Below are positions 35,947-47,506 of a stretch of DNA of 64,000 nucleotides, in pieces. Both the position numbers and the translations under genes were made by a program. Numbering within the stretch: the stretch's first letter is position 1; the number at the start of each line of letters is the position of its first letter. The notes below the pieces were generated by a model that saw only the letters and a program-made list of their open reading frames with translations, did no database searches and was not told where the DNA came from. This stretch comes from Papiliotrema nemorosa (taxonomy: Eukaryota > Basidiomycota > Tremellomycetes > Tremellales > Rhynchogastremaceae), in NCBI GenBank assembly GCA_032158125.1, contig JASKOT010000010.1:186001-250000 (forward strand), given 5' to 3'.

Positions 35947-37308
35947 ATGCAGCGATATCAGCCACCCCACATGCGTCAACGGTCGCAGCATTCCTCGACG
36001 TCCGCACCTCGAACGTCTGTTGAAACGAAGGCAGGTGGATCTTCCGGGTCAGCCAACTCATCCACCCCGAATCACACCAATCCCTATACTCCTCGACCTT
36101 CGCGGCGTGACTGGTCGACGTCCTCGCGACCTACTCACGATGCATTGGCCTCACCGGCCGCTGATCTCCAACCAATGAGACGAACACCGATGAAGCACGT
36201 GGATGAGATGGAGTTGATACAAAGTGTTTCAAGGAGTGGAGGGGATGGAGCAGAGGGTGATGCGTAGGTCAGCGAGCTCAAGTGGGTCATATGGTATGCT
36301 TAATCGCCAGACTCAGAGATTGGACCTTACAGGAAAAGTATAGAAGTTATATAGACGAGAGGGTGAGTCGAGTCGAGCGACAGTAGAATGAGCGCTCAAA
36401 TATAAGCTGGACAAGCATTATTCGACTTTTGCTCGAGATCGACATGTCGCCCCGCCCTTTGATGCTGAAGACGAGCTGCATAGTCTTGGCAGTATTGTGC
36501 TTCTCCTACGTGAGCATGCTAGTCGTCGGACACGCTGATCGGCTTAGGGAAGCTTCGTGAGGGAGTAGTAGCGAGCAACAGGATCGACTCTTTCGCCATA
36601 GAAGGTAGGGTTTCCTTTCTATCCTCGAGCATCTAGGCCGTAGTCTGATTCATAGTCTTTGAATCATCGGCCCGACTCTCGATCCTGGCGAGAAACACCG
36701 GACAGCTCCTCTCATCCCTTAGTGGTCTTGTCCCGGGACTGTATCAGGCGGTAGATCGACTCAAGGGAAAAGCCAAAGCTGTTCACCCGATTGAACGCAT
36801 CACGGATCAGCTAGAAGAGCTACATGTCACCGACAATCGCGCAAAATTCACCTCACTCCTCTTGGTCTTCCATCTTGTGCAGTCTGGTCGTCGAGTCTCC
36901 CATGAGACTCTGGTTGAACTCACATCGCCAATCGTCCTACGACTTAATCAGCCCTTCTCCGATCCATCCACTCCCGTTTCTCATTCTCACGAGGCATTCA
37001 TATCTCTCAATCATCTGGCATTCGCACAGAAAGCTGCTAGAGCTCTTTCGAAAGAGCGCTTTGATCCGATGTCATACTATCGCTTGGTGGGGGATTCAGG
37101 GGGAGGGAGCCCGTATGAGAGAGCGCTCTTGCGATGGGCAGAGAAGGAGGTGCAGGACAGAGCCTGGGCAGTATTGAGCAAAGCTTATCTGCAATGTAGT
37201 CTCGAATGGGCAGGCACGTGGCTGGGCGAAGATGAAGAAGCGCAAATACGGTCGACTCTGGCAGCTAGGGGTGGCAAGGTGGAGGGTATCCTGGTGAAGA
37301 TGAGGTGA
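35947..37308 (+). CDS. Helical protein of unknown function, possibly SAC3/GANP-like
   Basis: Five exons join cleanly: 35947-36263, 36311-36362, 36407-36509, 36548-36604 and 36656-37308 (all phases fit). The N-terminus (MQRY QPPHMRQRSQH...) is disordered and basic, with Ser/Thr/Pro. From LRDWTLQEKYRSYIDERLDK onward it is helical: FDAEDELHSLGSIVLLLRKL, REGVVASNRIDSFAIEVFE, SSARLSILARNTGQLLSSLS, VTDNRAKFTSLLLVFHLVQS, AFISLNHLAFAQKAARAL and ERALLRWAEKEVQDRAWAVL. The order of helices and NRAKFTSLLLVF reminds me of the SAC3/GANP fold used in mRNA export and proteasome/spindle factors, but the match is weak. The middle exons are 52-103 nt, so the gene is easily missed and its first exon looks like a separate small gene. 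Confidence 0.8.
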
Positions 37309-37494
37309 TGATGGATGTCCTTCACAGCAATGCAGCAACGTGCACTAGGAGGTTCTGAGTCTGCTATGGTTGGAGATTGTCGGCCAGAGACCTCATTCCA
37401 CCATGACGTATCGTCGTGGTAGCGACTTATCATCCGTCGGGATAGCACAAGGTATGAATGCATTATACATATCAAGGTCTTACTTGGGTAATCA

Positions 37495-39681
37495 TCATGC
37501 CGTGTATCGCTTGAGTGTCTTCAACAATTCCACAGCGGGCTCGAGGATATCCCTTCTCGCCATGTTCTCCTTGATCACTCGCAACATCTTCTCCTCTATT
37601 CCTGCCTCCCTGGCTTCGCGCAAAAGATTCGCCCTTGTCGTTTCGTTTTGAACCGCGTATTCTACCAGATTGTACAGGACAACCACACCTCGAAGAGCCA
37701 GGTCGGGATTTGGCGGGGTACTCGAGATGACGGGTATGTCCTCCCCTTGTTCGTCTATCTCCGGGACATCGCCTTCTAAAAGCCCCATCAGCCTCGTCCA
37801 GGTTGTCCTATTGCTCGTCTCATCTTTGACCGCTAGCAAAGCCTCGGCTCCAGACGATACCTCGGATACAATCGCCAAAGCACCTCCGGCCGCCAGACGA
37901 GTGGGCGTATCGTCTATCGACAACAGTACAAGGAGAACGTTCAGTCGCGACTTGACACGAGCGCTAGATTCACCCGCAAAATGTGCAGAGCCTTTCGGAG
38001 AATTGACGAGGTTGCAAACGAGCTCTGTCGCCGCACGGCGTACCAGGGTATGGCTGTCCAAGAGAAGTTCTTCAACCTTCGTGATGACCCTCACGTTGTC
38101 CTCTCGTCCTGATCCTCTCCACATGCTGTCATTCGTAGGGGGGCTGACTGTCGCATCGATGATGCGATCGCAAAAGGATGCATCGATGGTGGCGAGGTTC
38201 GTGAGCGCCATCAGCGCTTCGAATATTTGCAAGAGCGAAGAAGAAGAATGGCCAAGGAGGTGGAAGAGTGGAGTCAGAGCATTCACAGCTGTAGTCTGGT
38301 GAGGCGGCGGGAAAAGGAGATGCGGGGGAGTGGTGATGACTATTTTTGCCAGAGCCTGTAGCGCAGGAAGGCAGTCGACAACTGGTGTAGCCTCTTGGTC
38401 CGATTGGGGACTTGGCTTCTTTGGCGGAGTGAGCAGATCCCGGATTACGCTTGTGAGAACCTTGAAGCCTCCGTCGCGCACGAATAGCGATCGATGTGAC
38501 TTGTCGTAAACCAGATTCAGGCATAGTCGCCCCAGAGTCTCCTTCACCAATACACTGTCCGCTCGGACTAGACCTCTAAGCGCAGGTACCACGCCCGCAA
38601 ACACGGCTGCGTTGACTCGCTCTTCTACTGCCTCTTCAGCCTCGAACGGGTCGACTTCGATTTGAGCCCCCTTGTTGCCCGACACTGCCATTGCACGTAA
38701 TTTCGCCAATTGCTCATCTTCCGCAGACAAGACCGGCTTGCGAGTGGTGAGGTTGACCAGAATGATAGCGAGACCGTAGCATAAAGAAGTTTCTACCGGT
38801 TCGAAAAGTTTCTCGTCGATGTCGATACTGGCCCGGGGAGTGACAGGTAGAGATGAGGGCCTCATCCCCGGGACTGGTGACAGGGCAAGCAAAGCTCTGA
38901 GGAAGGTCGGAGAGGTAGTCATGAGGTGTTTGATGTGCCCTTTTGTCGATAGTATACTGAGTCCTTCCAAGGTTGAGAGCATGTTGGAGCTTGGTCCAGG
39001 TGTCGCGACCACATAGTCCATCATCCTTTTCGCCAGTCCAACCTGCTCCACCATCCGAGATTGGACGTTCTCATCTCCGGCTTGTTGAGTCTCTGCCGGG
39101 GTAAGCTTGCTGAGTGCGACGGCGCATAGAGCTCCTAATCCTCCTTCATGCTTGAGGTTGACAGCCCCTCTCAGCCAAGCGTCCGCCCGAACGACCACCT
39201 CTCGGCCAGGCTTCGTCGAGGCCGCTTGACTCAGCAATTCCGCCAGAGCCGGCTGTAATGGTGAAGGGAGCTCGGCGCTCTCGAGCAAAATGTCCAGCAC
39301 GTCCGGTACTTCGTCATTTGATGATGAATCTGGAGGGATGATCTTGGTCGTCAAGAGTGATATGGCTGGCGCCGGGGCGACTGCGAACAGGGTCGAGAGG
39401 AGGTAGACAAAGGGGACATATGCATCGCCTTCTGCTTCGAAATTGCTGAAGGTGTCCTGGAGATACGTCCCTACCGATTGAGTCAAAGAATCCTGAGACC
39501 TCGAGGAGGGAGTCAGGGACTGTGAGAGATTTGACAGGCAAAGAAAGGCTAGAGATCGATTCGATTTGGGCGTCGACGGCACGAGTGACCGTGCAAGGAG
39601 CGAGATGTCATCAACTGTGACTTTCAAGCGGTCGGTCTTTAGCAACTTCTGCAGCGCCTCTTCGTCAGACGTAGCCGTCAT
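37495..39681 (-). CDS. SHE4: UCS-domain myosin chaperone (She4/Unc45/Cro1/Rng3 family)
   Basis: One uninterrupted frame of 728 residues, rare for this window. It is an all-helical armadillo-like protein: leucine-rich helix repeats from LLARSLVPSTPKSNRSLAFL through ALRGLVRADSVLVKETLGRL and FEALMALTNLATIDASFCDR to LRGVVVLYNLVEYAVQNETT. The conserved UCS block is recognisable in VETSLCYGLAIILVNLTTRK, LSAEDEQLAKLRAMAV and LVRRAATELVCNLVNSP. There is no TPR domain at the N-terminus, which separates fungal She4/Cro1/Rng3 from animal Unc45. These proteins fold and protect myosin motor domains, so they support actin rings and endocytosis in the cytosol. Neighbour of KEX2, divergent over a 276-bp gap. 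Confidence 0.9.
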   Translation of the reverse strand: MTATSDEEALQKLLKTDRLKVTVDDISLLARSLVPSTPKSNRSLAFLCLSNLSQSLTPSSRSQDSLTQSVGTYLQDTFSNFEAEGDAYVPFVYLLSTLFAVAPAPAISLLTTKIIPPDSSSNDEVPDVLDILLESAELPSPLQPALAELLSQAASTKPGREVVVRADAWLRGAVNLKHEGGLGALCAVALSKLTPAETQQAGDENVQSRMVEQVGLAKRMMDYVVATPGPSSNMLSTLEGLSILSTKGHIKHLMTTSPTFLRALLALSPVPGMRPSSLPVTPRASIDIDEKLFEPVETSLCYGLAIILVNLTTRKPVLSAEDEQLAKLRAMAVSGNKGAQIEVDPFEAEEAVEERVNAAVFAGVVPALRGLVRADSVLVKETLGRLCLNLVYDKSHRSLFVRDGGFKVLTSVIRDLLTPPKKPSPQSDQEATPVVDCLPALQALAKIVITTPPHLLFPPPHQTTAVNALTPLFHLLGHSSSSLLQIFEALMALTNLATIDASFCDRIIDATVSPPTNDSMWRGSGREDNVRVITKVEELLLDSHTLVRRAATELVCNLVNSPKGSAHFAGESSARVKSRLNVLLVLLSIDDTPTRLAAGGALAIVSEVSSGAEALLAVKDETSNRTTWTRLMGLLEGDVPEIDEQGEDIPVISSTPPNPDLALRGVVVLYNLVEYAVQNETTRANLLREAREAGIEEKMLRVIKENMARRDILEPAVELLKTLKRYTA

Positions 39682-39957
39682 CTTTGTATGATGGCGAGCA
39701 TTTGAGTAGATGGTGAATGCTCAGCCCAAGTAACAGTGACCTGAACGAGGGTGTTTCAGATTTACTTTCTCACGGTGCATTTTACACGATTTCCCAAGTC
39801 GAGAGAGAGCGAACACCTCTCGCAGCAAGCTCGCGTCGACGACTATACCTGGTAGACCTCTACTTGATCACTTTGTTGGAAGAAGTAGAGGCAGCAACGT
39901 TTCGCCAAGCTCGCAAGTCGACAGTCGAAGCTCACACTCGACCCATCGCTCCTGATC

Positions 39958-42850
39958 ATGAGGTTGCTCGCGCTTCTCTCCCTATTCCCCTGGCTCCTGG
40001 TCGCTTCGGCTACACCTCACAAACGGACATACCACACCCACCAATACTACGCGCTTGAATTGTCCTCATCCTCATTTTCTCTCGCTGACAGCGTAGCGAA
40101 GAGCTTAGGCGTGGAGCTGGTGGAGCAAATCGGGGAGTTAGAAGGTCACTGGTTGGTCCGAATTCCAGGTTACACACCCCACAACTCGACAAATATCGCC
40201 TCTGACTCTACCGTGAAAAAATGGCACGATATACGTAGGAGATCAAAGCGCGATGGCAATTCCCACTTGCGTACCTTCACTCCCTTGACACTTCGCCAAA
40301 GAGCCAAGCGGGACTCGTCACATATCGCACCACGACATCCGCTTTTTCAGCGTGACGACGAAGAATTGATATATGCTCAAACGGATCTGGGAATCGCAGA
40401 TCCAATGTTGGAACAGCAGTGGCACTTGATCAATCGGGAGATGAAGGACGTCGAGTTGAACGTGACGGGTTTGTGGGCGAGGGGGATAACAGGGACTGGA
40501 GTCAAGGTGGCTCTCATAGATGATGGATTGGACATGAACTCGGACGATCTGAGAGACAATTTTGTTAGTCACTACAACGTTCGTGCGCTGATATATAGTA
40601 CGCCGAGGGATCATACGATTTCAACGATCATACAGAGCTGCCAGTGCCACGACTAGCCGACGATCAGCACGGTACCCGATGTGCAGGAGAAGTCGCAGCA
40701 GTCAAGAATGATGTATGCGGTGTAGGAGTCGCCTACACTGCCCAAGTCGCCGGAGTACGAATTCTATCAGCTCCCATATCCGATGCGGACGAAGCAGCCG
40801 CTCTGAACTATGGTTATCAACAAAACGACATTTTCTCCTGCTCTTGGGGTCCTCCAGATGACGGAAGATCCATGGAGGCGCCCGATGGACTCATCTTGAA
40901 AGCTATGGTGAATGGGGTGCACAAGGGTAGAGACGGCAAAGGTTCAATCTTTGTCTTTGCAGCAGGAAATGGAGGTGGAGCCGAGGATCAATGTAATTTC
41001 GACGGATACACCAACTCTATCTTCTCGATAACGGTCGGCGCAATCGATCGAAAGGGTTTGCACCCATACTACTCGGAGCTCTGTGCAGCCATGTTGATAG
41101 TGACACCCAGTTCAGGAAGCGGAGACCACATCGTGAGTTCACGACGAGTCTTGGCTAACATCAGCACACTACAGATGTCGGCAAAGACAAATGCGCACAC
41201 ACGCATGGAGGTACCTCCGCCGCCGCGCCACTTGCTGTTGGTGTATTTGCCCTCGCCCTGCAGGTCAGGCCAGATTTAGGTTGGAGGGATTTCCAGCACT
41301 TGGCGGTACGAACCGCAGTGCATTTCAATCCAGATGATCCAGATTGGCAGAAGACCGCTACGGGCAGGTATTTTAGCTACAAATGTTGGTCACGTCTTGC
41401 GAGTATGGCAGTAGCTGACAATCAGACGGATATGGGAAGCTCGATGCCGGGCTGTTCGTTGAGGCGGCGGAGCAGTGGAAGAATGTCAAACCACAAGCTT
41501 GGTTTGACTCGCCTGCAATTCGTCTTCCGGATGACTCGAGCACAGGAGAGGCCGAGAATACCGATGTCGAGAGACAGAGACAGAGACGACAGGACGAGTC
41601 TCAGCCTGAAGGAGAGATACCTACCGACGAGGGAGATCCAGCTGAAGATACCAACCCTCCGCCCGTCGTTCAGCCCATGGGTACCACTATCACGGAAGAG
41701 GGGATTCGATCGACATTCGAAGTCACTCAGGAGATGCTCGACGATTCAAACTTTGAAACTCTCGAGCATGTCACAGTGCGCGTCTGGATTGAACACCAAC
41801 GAAGAGGCGATGTCGAGGTGGAGATTGTCAGTCCTAATGACATCACTAGCGTCTTGGCACGAGTAAGACGGTTTGACGAGGATACAAACGGGTTTCTAGG
41901 GTGGAAGTTTATGAGTCTAAAGCACTGGTAAGTTTTGAGCCGTGCCTTGAAGAGTGTCTAAACTGAGTATTAGGGGCGAAAATCCAGTCGGCACTTGGAC
42001 TATCATTGTCAAAGATCAGGTCAACCCCGACAAGACGGGTCGTTTCATCGCCTGGGGTTTGCAACTCTGGGGAGAAAGTGTTGACCCATCCCTCGCAAAG
42101 CTTTGGGCACCAGCGGAGGAAGGTCAGCCGGACGAAGAGGAGATTGGATCTGATCCGACCGCGACAAAGGTTCAGCAAAAGCCCAAGCCGACCGATCATC
42201 TACCGGATGACCATGGCGAGGCTGACGGTGAGGCTCATCAACCGGGCCTCGGTGGCGGTCAGGCCTCCCCGACGGAGGGAGAAGACATCGAGGAGCCATC
42301 CCAGACTGGAGAGATCGATGAAGGGTTCTTTGACGGTATAGAAGATTTGGCGTCAAATTCTACTTGGATTGCGGGAGCAGGAGGCATCGTTATCCTATCT
42401 GGCGCGGTCACAAGTGCCTTCTTTTACCTACGTGCCAGGAGGAGAAAGAGAAACCTATTTGGCTTTGCCAACAATGGAGAAGGAGCTCGTGGGGCGTATC
42501 AGCCTGTTGGGGAAGATGATGTGCCAATGGGTTTGCTGGGAAGAAGGGGAAAGAATGCAGATGGAAGCAAAGAGCTATACGATGCGTTTGGTGATGGGCC
42601 AAGCGACGAGTCTGATCTGGATACACCAGGGGAGAGGACAGCATTGAGGTACCATGACGACTTCTTGGGCGACGATGAGGATCATCCTCCTGGATACAGA
42701 GACGAGCCCGAAGGAGCGAGAGACGGATCGGCGCAAGGAAGAGCTGAAGGATCCGGAACGAGAGAAGGCACGCCCAGGAGGGAGGGAGACAGTCATAGTG
42801 GAAGTACTGGGTCTTGGCAGGATGCCGCAGAAGAGGTACCAAAGTCATGA
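39958..42850 (+). CDS. KEX2: Kexin, Kex2-type proprotein convertase
   Basis: Five exons. Signal peptide MRLLALLSLFPWLLVASATP; propeptide with dibasic sites (PHKRTYH, RRRSKRDGN, RQRAKRDSS, the last a likely activation cleavage). The subtilisin domain has Asp in VALIDDGLDMNS, His in DDQHGTRCAGE, the oxyanion Asn in FVFAAGNGGG and Ser in HGGTSAAAPLAVG, with the kexin motif SCSWGPPDDG. A P-domain follows (HVTVRVWIEHQRRGDVEVEI ... GTWTIIVKD), then an acidic lumenal stalk, one transmembrane helix (AGAGGIVILSGAVTSAFFYL) and a long acidic cytosolic tail with YDAFGDG, a candidate Golgi sorting signal. Introns join DNF-YAEGSYDF, GDHI-HTTDVGK and SYK-YGYGKLDAG. Kex2 cuts after Lys-Arg in the late Golgi and activates secreted precursors. 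A small precursor with a KR site lies 700 bp beyond its stop (43560-43891). Confidence 0.96.
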
Positions 42851-43559
42851 TTTAGAGAGGTCACTGTATATCAAGAATGCCACGAGATGAGACGCCATTG
42901 GAGAATTTGTGCATGCCCTGAGACCTGATACCCATGGTCGTCAAAGGCACGGTCGTCGTCGTTTGTTACCCCCTTGACCTATCCTTCCCTCGATTCGAGC
43001 TCATTCTACCCACCACCTGCCAATACCTTTGCCGCCGAATATTCACTGCTCAACTCAAGTGAGTTGCTGAAGATCTTTATGCCAGCGGTAAGTGTCCCGC
43101 ATCCCGAGTCAGACCCGGAAAAGGGAGCGGACTCAGCGACTGTCCATCCGAGACATCTTGTTAGAATTCTTCAGCATTCGAGGACAATATCAACCACCGT
43201 CCCCTCCCAGTCCACAATTCGGTCAGGTCATCAGACATGCTGTGCAGACGCGGTCGACTGTCTGTTCTCCCTTCGAGCCAAGGGTACAGTAACTATAGAA
43301 GTTTCACAACGTGTGCTTATGCCCGCGGCGGGCTAGATGAGGATATCTATTTTGCCCTGCAGTGTATGCGAATAAGAAACTCGGAGGGAGCCTGACAAGG
43401 CAAAGCGTGAAATCAGCCACAATGCAGGTGATCACCAGGCTCATGTTTACATGCAGTATCAACCTGTGGCGACGGTACCTGACCGACCAGCACACCCCTG
43501 CTCTGTCGATTTTATTGAGAGCTGTGATGAGTGATGCCTTTCAAGGTGCACCGGATGAC
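42851..43559. other. Downstream region of KEX2
   Basis: Convergent 3' region between KEX2 and the small secreted-precursor gene. One open frame on the minus strand (43304-43495) could be an extra last exon of that gene, reached by a splice at GTGAGT overlapping its stop; its text is not convincing. Confidence 0.35.
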
Positions 43560-43891
43560 TCACAACGGCACGATATTCCCCTGTTCGTCCGTCTTCACGG
43601 GGTATCTGTCCAACTGGGGATCTTCAATTTGCGCTTCCGCCTCTCGCCTGTCAAATCAGCTTTCGTGCACGGTGCGTGGTCCGTTTCCACTCACTTTTCA
43701 TGCTCAATACGATCCTTCTCGTAAAAGTGGTGAATGATACCATCGCTAGACGTCGGCGAATGCTGCATGAGACATTTGGAGCAGACTCACCCATCACTTC
43801 GTACGGCGACGTTGGTGCCAATGTCTCCGTGGGTGTATGCCAAGGCGGGGAGGAGGAAAGTAAAGGCGGAAATGATCAGAGTTGCGCGCAT
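43560..43891 (-). CDS. Small secreted precursor (79 aa) with KR-EAEA processing site
   Basis: Three exons (43791-43891, 43695-43745, 43560-43647) make 79 residues. All splice sites are GT-AG with GTGAGT donors; the second intron has the branch-like CTGATTTGACAG. Exon 1 encodes a good signal peptide, MRATLIISAFTFLLPALAYT. Next come HGDIGTNVAVRSD and a Lys/Glu-rich part leading to EHEKREAEAQIEDPQL; the end is GNIVPL and stop. Lys51-Arg52 followed by Glu-Ala-Glu-Ala is the layout used by yeast alpha-factor: Kex2 cuts after KR, then Ste13-type dipeptidyl aminopeptidase trims EA pairs. That would leave 23 residues starting at Gln57. The charged stretch around the site could instead be an ordinary helix. 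It sits just past KEX2. I know no named relative. Confidence 0.6.
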
Positions 43892-45503
43892 GATAGGTGA
43901 ACTTTAGACGCTAAGTATGGCTGCCAGAGCTGAAGAGAACCACGATGAGTGAGATTAGTAGTTGAGGGCGACTTTATAGCTTTGGGCCAGTCTATACGAC
44001 CTCACGATCTACCACCCGGCCATCGATACCAGTCGCCTTGGAGTCGCCCGGACGACACCTCAAGTCCAAGTCTGAGGATCGGTGCGCCGGCTATGTGACA
44101 GAGACAAAGTCGTTTCTATGATCATGGTTGCCTCCCTCGAGACTCGGTCCCCTTCGCCATTGCAAGGAGATGTTGACTGGACAGGAGCCTCGATCATATG
44201 GAAACAAGGCGACGCCTGAAACGGCAACTGAACTACCGGTGCCAGGTCCAAACGAGTTTCAGGAATTGTGGGATCTATTCCGAGCTCGCTTATCCCGCAA
44301 CCCGTTGGCCCGGGGGTTTATTTCCCCCCCTTTTTCCCGAATTAGCGTCAAAGCTGTGTATCGCCTCGTACTCTTTTCCTTCTATTTCGATTGGGTCATG
44401 CTATAAACTGTTCGACAGAGATTGGAACTGAATTTGAGTGCATGACGAGCTTGCCCGCGACTTAGATTCAACTGGCCATGACGCGCATTTTGGCTGACAG
44501 GAACAGAGGTCTCTCAAGTCAAGGGGCGGGGGGTGATCCTGGAGCGCCGCGAAGGGCGGAGGAGATCGACAAGAAGGGCTCAGGGTAGAGAGCGGCATCA
44601 AAAAATTGGATGGATAGCCAAGCGCAGGAAGCAAACAAGTGATGGCGGCCCTAGCTCCCATTCCCCCTGAACGCGTTTGAAAGGGACGAGAATTACCCCT
44701 TTGGGTAAAACACCCCCCCATTGCAGCTGATGGCAGGGCCCTGAGTTTGATGGGGCATTAGCAGGTGTTTCCTGTGCTCCTGCGCAGTCGGTGAGGGAGG
44801 GGTCTTTTTTTTGCAAGCTGTCTAATGGGGGTGCTCTGTTTGCTATTCACTCCACAAACGTGTAATTTATAACACCGTCCAGAGCCAAGGGCAAAGTAAC
44901 GCTCTACAACCCATCCAAACAAACTCGTCGTGTCGCACGCACCTCCTTCCCCTTGCCCATAGCATAATTTTTCTGCACCCCTACCCCCCCCCCCCCCCCT
45001 CTGACAATTCCCCCGTGCGACCGAATTTGAATCGAGATCATAGCGAGATCAACAACACCGCATCTCACCAGCGCGGCCCGATACCGAATAATCTCACTTT
45101 GACTTTTCGGTACATTCCCCCCCTCCCCCCATTACCCCCCATACCCATCCCGCCCAAGATTCCCTCTTTTCATCATGATCATAATAGATACCATACATCT
45201 TCTTCCTATACCTTGACCCGGAACCACTTCGACAACAACTCTCATTCCAGACACCCATCCATCCCGTCCATTGGTCGTCACAGCACCGCTTCACCTCCAC
45301 CCTCCCCCTCTCAACCACAAGCTTGTTCATCTCAGACTCGCACTACGCGTAAAACATCCATATCATTCGATACCTCTTCTCCGGGTCGCTACGAACAACC
45401 GTATGAAGCAGCCTATTCTCGACAGCACTTGCCTCGAATTTTAGAACCGGCAGACCAGGGCTACCCTCGTCGTCGCGTATCACTCTCTGTCAACCCTTCG
45501 GAA
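43892..45503. other. Long upstream region of the GT32 gene
   Basis: About 1.6 kb with no frame I trust. It is rich in runs of C and G (44330, 44700, 44984-44999) and has AGGGG/CCCCT blocks, some like stress-response elements. A non-ATG open frame from 45015 runs into the GT32 gene; it is Pro/Ser/His-rich and might be a leader or a missed 5' exon. Confidence 0.4.
44984..44999. repeat. C homopolymer (16)
   Basis: Sixteen C in a row, the longest homopolymer of the window, about 520 bp before the GT32 start. Confidence 0.75.
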
Positions 45504-47211
45504 ATGCCATCTGCCCGACCAACATCCACCTCCTCCCGGCCGCGACCTCCGCCTCGCCGTAGGACAAGGACAATGTCGTTTTCGATCCGAGCGACCGAGA
45601 ATCGATCCAGCTCAAAGCTCAGGAAGACGGTCATTGCGCTCTTGGTCATTCTCACCTTGTTTTTGATCGGGACCGTGGTGGTCCTTTCCACCGTTTCATA
45701 TTACCTCGCCCTTCCGTCTTCGGCGTTTTTGGACGAAAAGGAGGTCAAATGGAGACCTAGGGATGTTATTCGACCTCTTGTGCCAGGTCAAGGTACAGCA
45801 TACTGGACCAAGCCTGACTGGGACGGACGTGTCGAGGGGACTCAGGACTGGACGAGGCTACTCAATGTAACGGCCCGCCCGGGAGAGACGATCCCGAGAA
45901 TCATCCATCAGACTTGGAAGAACGACCTCCTGCCGGAAAAATGGAGACAATCTTTTGCAGAATGTCGAGAAGGCATGCCAGACTAGTGAGTGTTTCTGAG
46001 GGGTCCGTTGAGGGCGCGCTGACCTTTCAGTGAATACATGCTGTGGACAGACGAGACGGCACTGGAATTCATGCAAACCCACTATCCTCACCACATGCAC
46101 ATGTACCAATCATACAAGTACCCTATCATGCGCGCCGACGCGATACGATATTTCGTCCTGCACCACTTTGGAGGTATTTACATGGATCTCGACATTGGGT
46201 GCAGGCGTCGTTTGGATCCTCTTTTGCAGGGAGACTGGGACACTATCCTGCCGGTCACGAAACCAGTGAGTGAATCGAGCCATACAACGCTGACCTCAGG
46301 TTGGTGTCTCTAACGATCTCATGTTCTCCGCCAAGGGATCCCCCTTCATGGACCACACGGTTCACGCTCTGCCCGCTTGGGATCACGATTGGTTCATCAA
46401 CTACCCGACCGTCATGTTTTCCACCGGTCCGATGTTCCTGTCCGCCCAGTACGCCATCTATTCTGCTGCTCACCCAATCACCGAAAACTTCCCCAGAGCA
46501 GAGGTTCGAATTCTCCCCAAATCGCTGTATGGTAAAAACATCGCAGCTTCGCTCGTACCCCACTCTTTCTTCTCTCACTTTTACGGATCGTCCTGGCACG
46601 CCGACGACGCCAACTTTGTCACTTTCCTTGGTACTTGGGGCAAGAATCTCATGTGGATCGGCACTGTGATCCTCGTCCTCGGTGTCGCTCGACTAGTCTA
46701 TTCCAAACTCACCCGTGATTCCGACGAATACACCTTGTCCATCCTACCCACTCACTCTGGTACGTCCTCACCGACCGGATCGCCGACTCCCTTCTCGCCT
46801 CCTACGCTGGAAACATTCTCGTCGAATCAAGTGCCAACCGATATCACTGGTGCATTACGGCGAGCTGGTAATCTCTTCCTCGCAGCGCCTGCCATTCTTT
46901 CTGGGGACAGGCAACGAAGAAGACAGGGATTACTCTACTTTGTCCCTGCTCTATTTCAACCTGCGCCAAATCCAAGGCGGAGCAGGACATCATCAGACGC
47001 CATCCCGCTACGCCGGACGCGTCGGGACAATAAGACTTTCGAAGAGATTCCTCCACCTCCATATGAGTCCGCTCCCGATAGATCACTGTGTTCATCGCCA
47101 GAACCGATGGACAAGCGCTCGGACGAAGAGGAGGACGATGGATATCTCAGGTCGGATAGCTCAAGCTCGGAGTGTGATCAAGCAGAATGGCATTGGAAAG
47201 AGAGAAGGTGA
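45504..47211 (+). CDS. GT32 glycosyltransferase, inositol-phosphorylceramide mannosyltransferase type (Sur1/Csh1)
   Basis: Three exons; I start at the first in-frame ATG (MPSARPTSTSSRPRPPPRRR), since the frame further upstream has no ATG. A basic disordered tail leads to a signal anchor (TVIALLVILTLFLIGTVVVL), then the lumenal GT32 domain: IPRIIHQTWKNDLLPEKWRQ, YEYMLWTDETALEFMQTHYP, IMRADAIRYFVLHHFGGIYM with the metal/nucleotide-binding DLD of MDLDIGCRRRLDPL, and HDWFINYPTVMFSTGPMFLS. A second membrane segment (GKNLMWIGTVILVLGVARLV) is followed by an acidic Ser-rich tail with PPPPYESAP. In yeast, Sur1/Csh1 with Csg2 add mannose from GDP-mannose to inositol-phosphorylceramide in the Golgi; the role here is inferred. 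Introns join PD-YEYML and TKP-VGVSND. Could also be another GT32 of outer-chain mannan. Confidence 0.88.
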
Positions 47212-47506
47212 TGAGCCGAGGGGTTGTCGCAGTGCAGTATCATGTATTATCTCAAAAAGAGCCTGGTCCCAGCGCCTGGCATCTGCATTCCGTTCCGCAT
47301 AGCATAGTCCTCTTCCATATGCACAATCTTACCCACATTCTACGAATCGTCCCCATTGAAATCACTATGCGGATGCATCTCGGAAGACAGTACAACGATG
47401 GATTGGTCAGAAGGGCTTTTGAACATGGGGCGTGATGATGCAGTCGAAACAAGGGTGTGATGTGTGTTGTTGCTCGTTTCAAAATTATCAATTGTTCATC
47501 ACCAAC

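Noticed and set aside
42045..42356. Minus-strand frames opposite KEX2
   Set aside because: Shadows of the acidic stalk of KEX2, which has full domain evidence.
45015..45503. N-terminal extension of the GT32 protein
   Set aside because: The frame is open but has no ATG; it begins at GTG. Kept only as a possible missed 5' exon.
46490..46515. tRNA B-box-like ggttcgaattctc
   Set aside because: Lies in the GT32 coding exon; no A box or cloverleaf around it.
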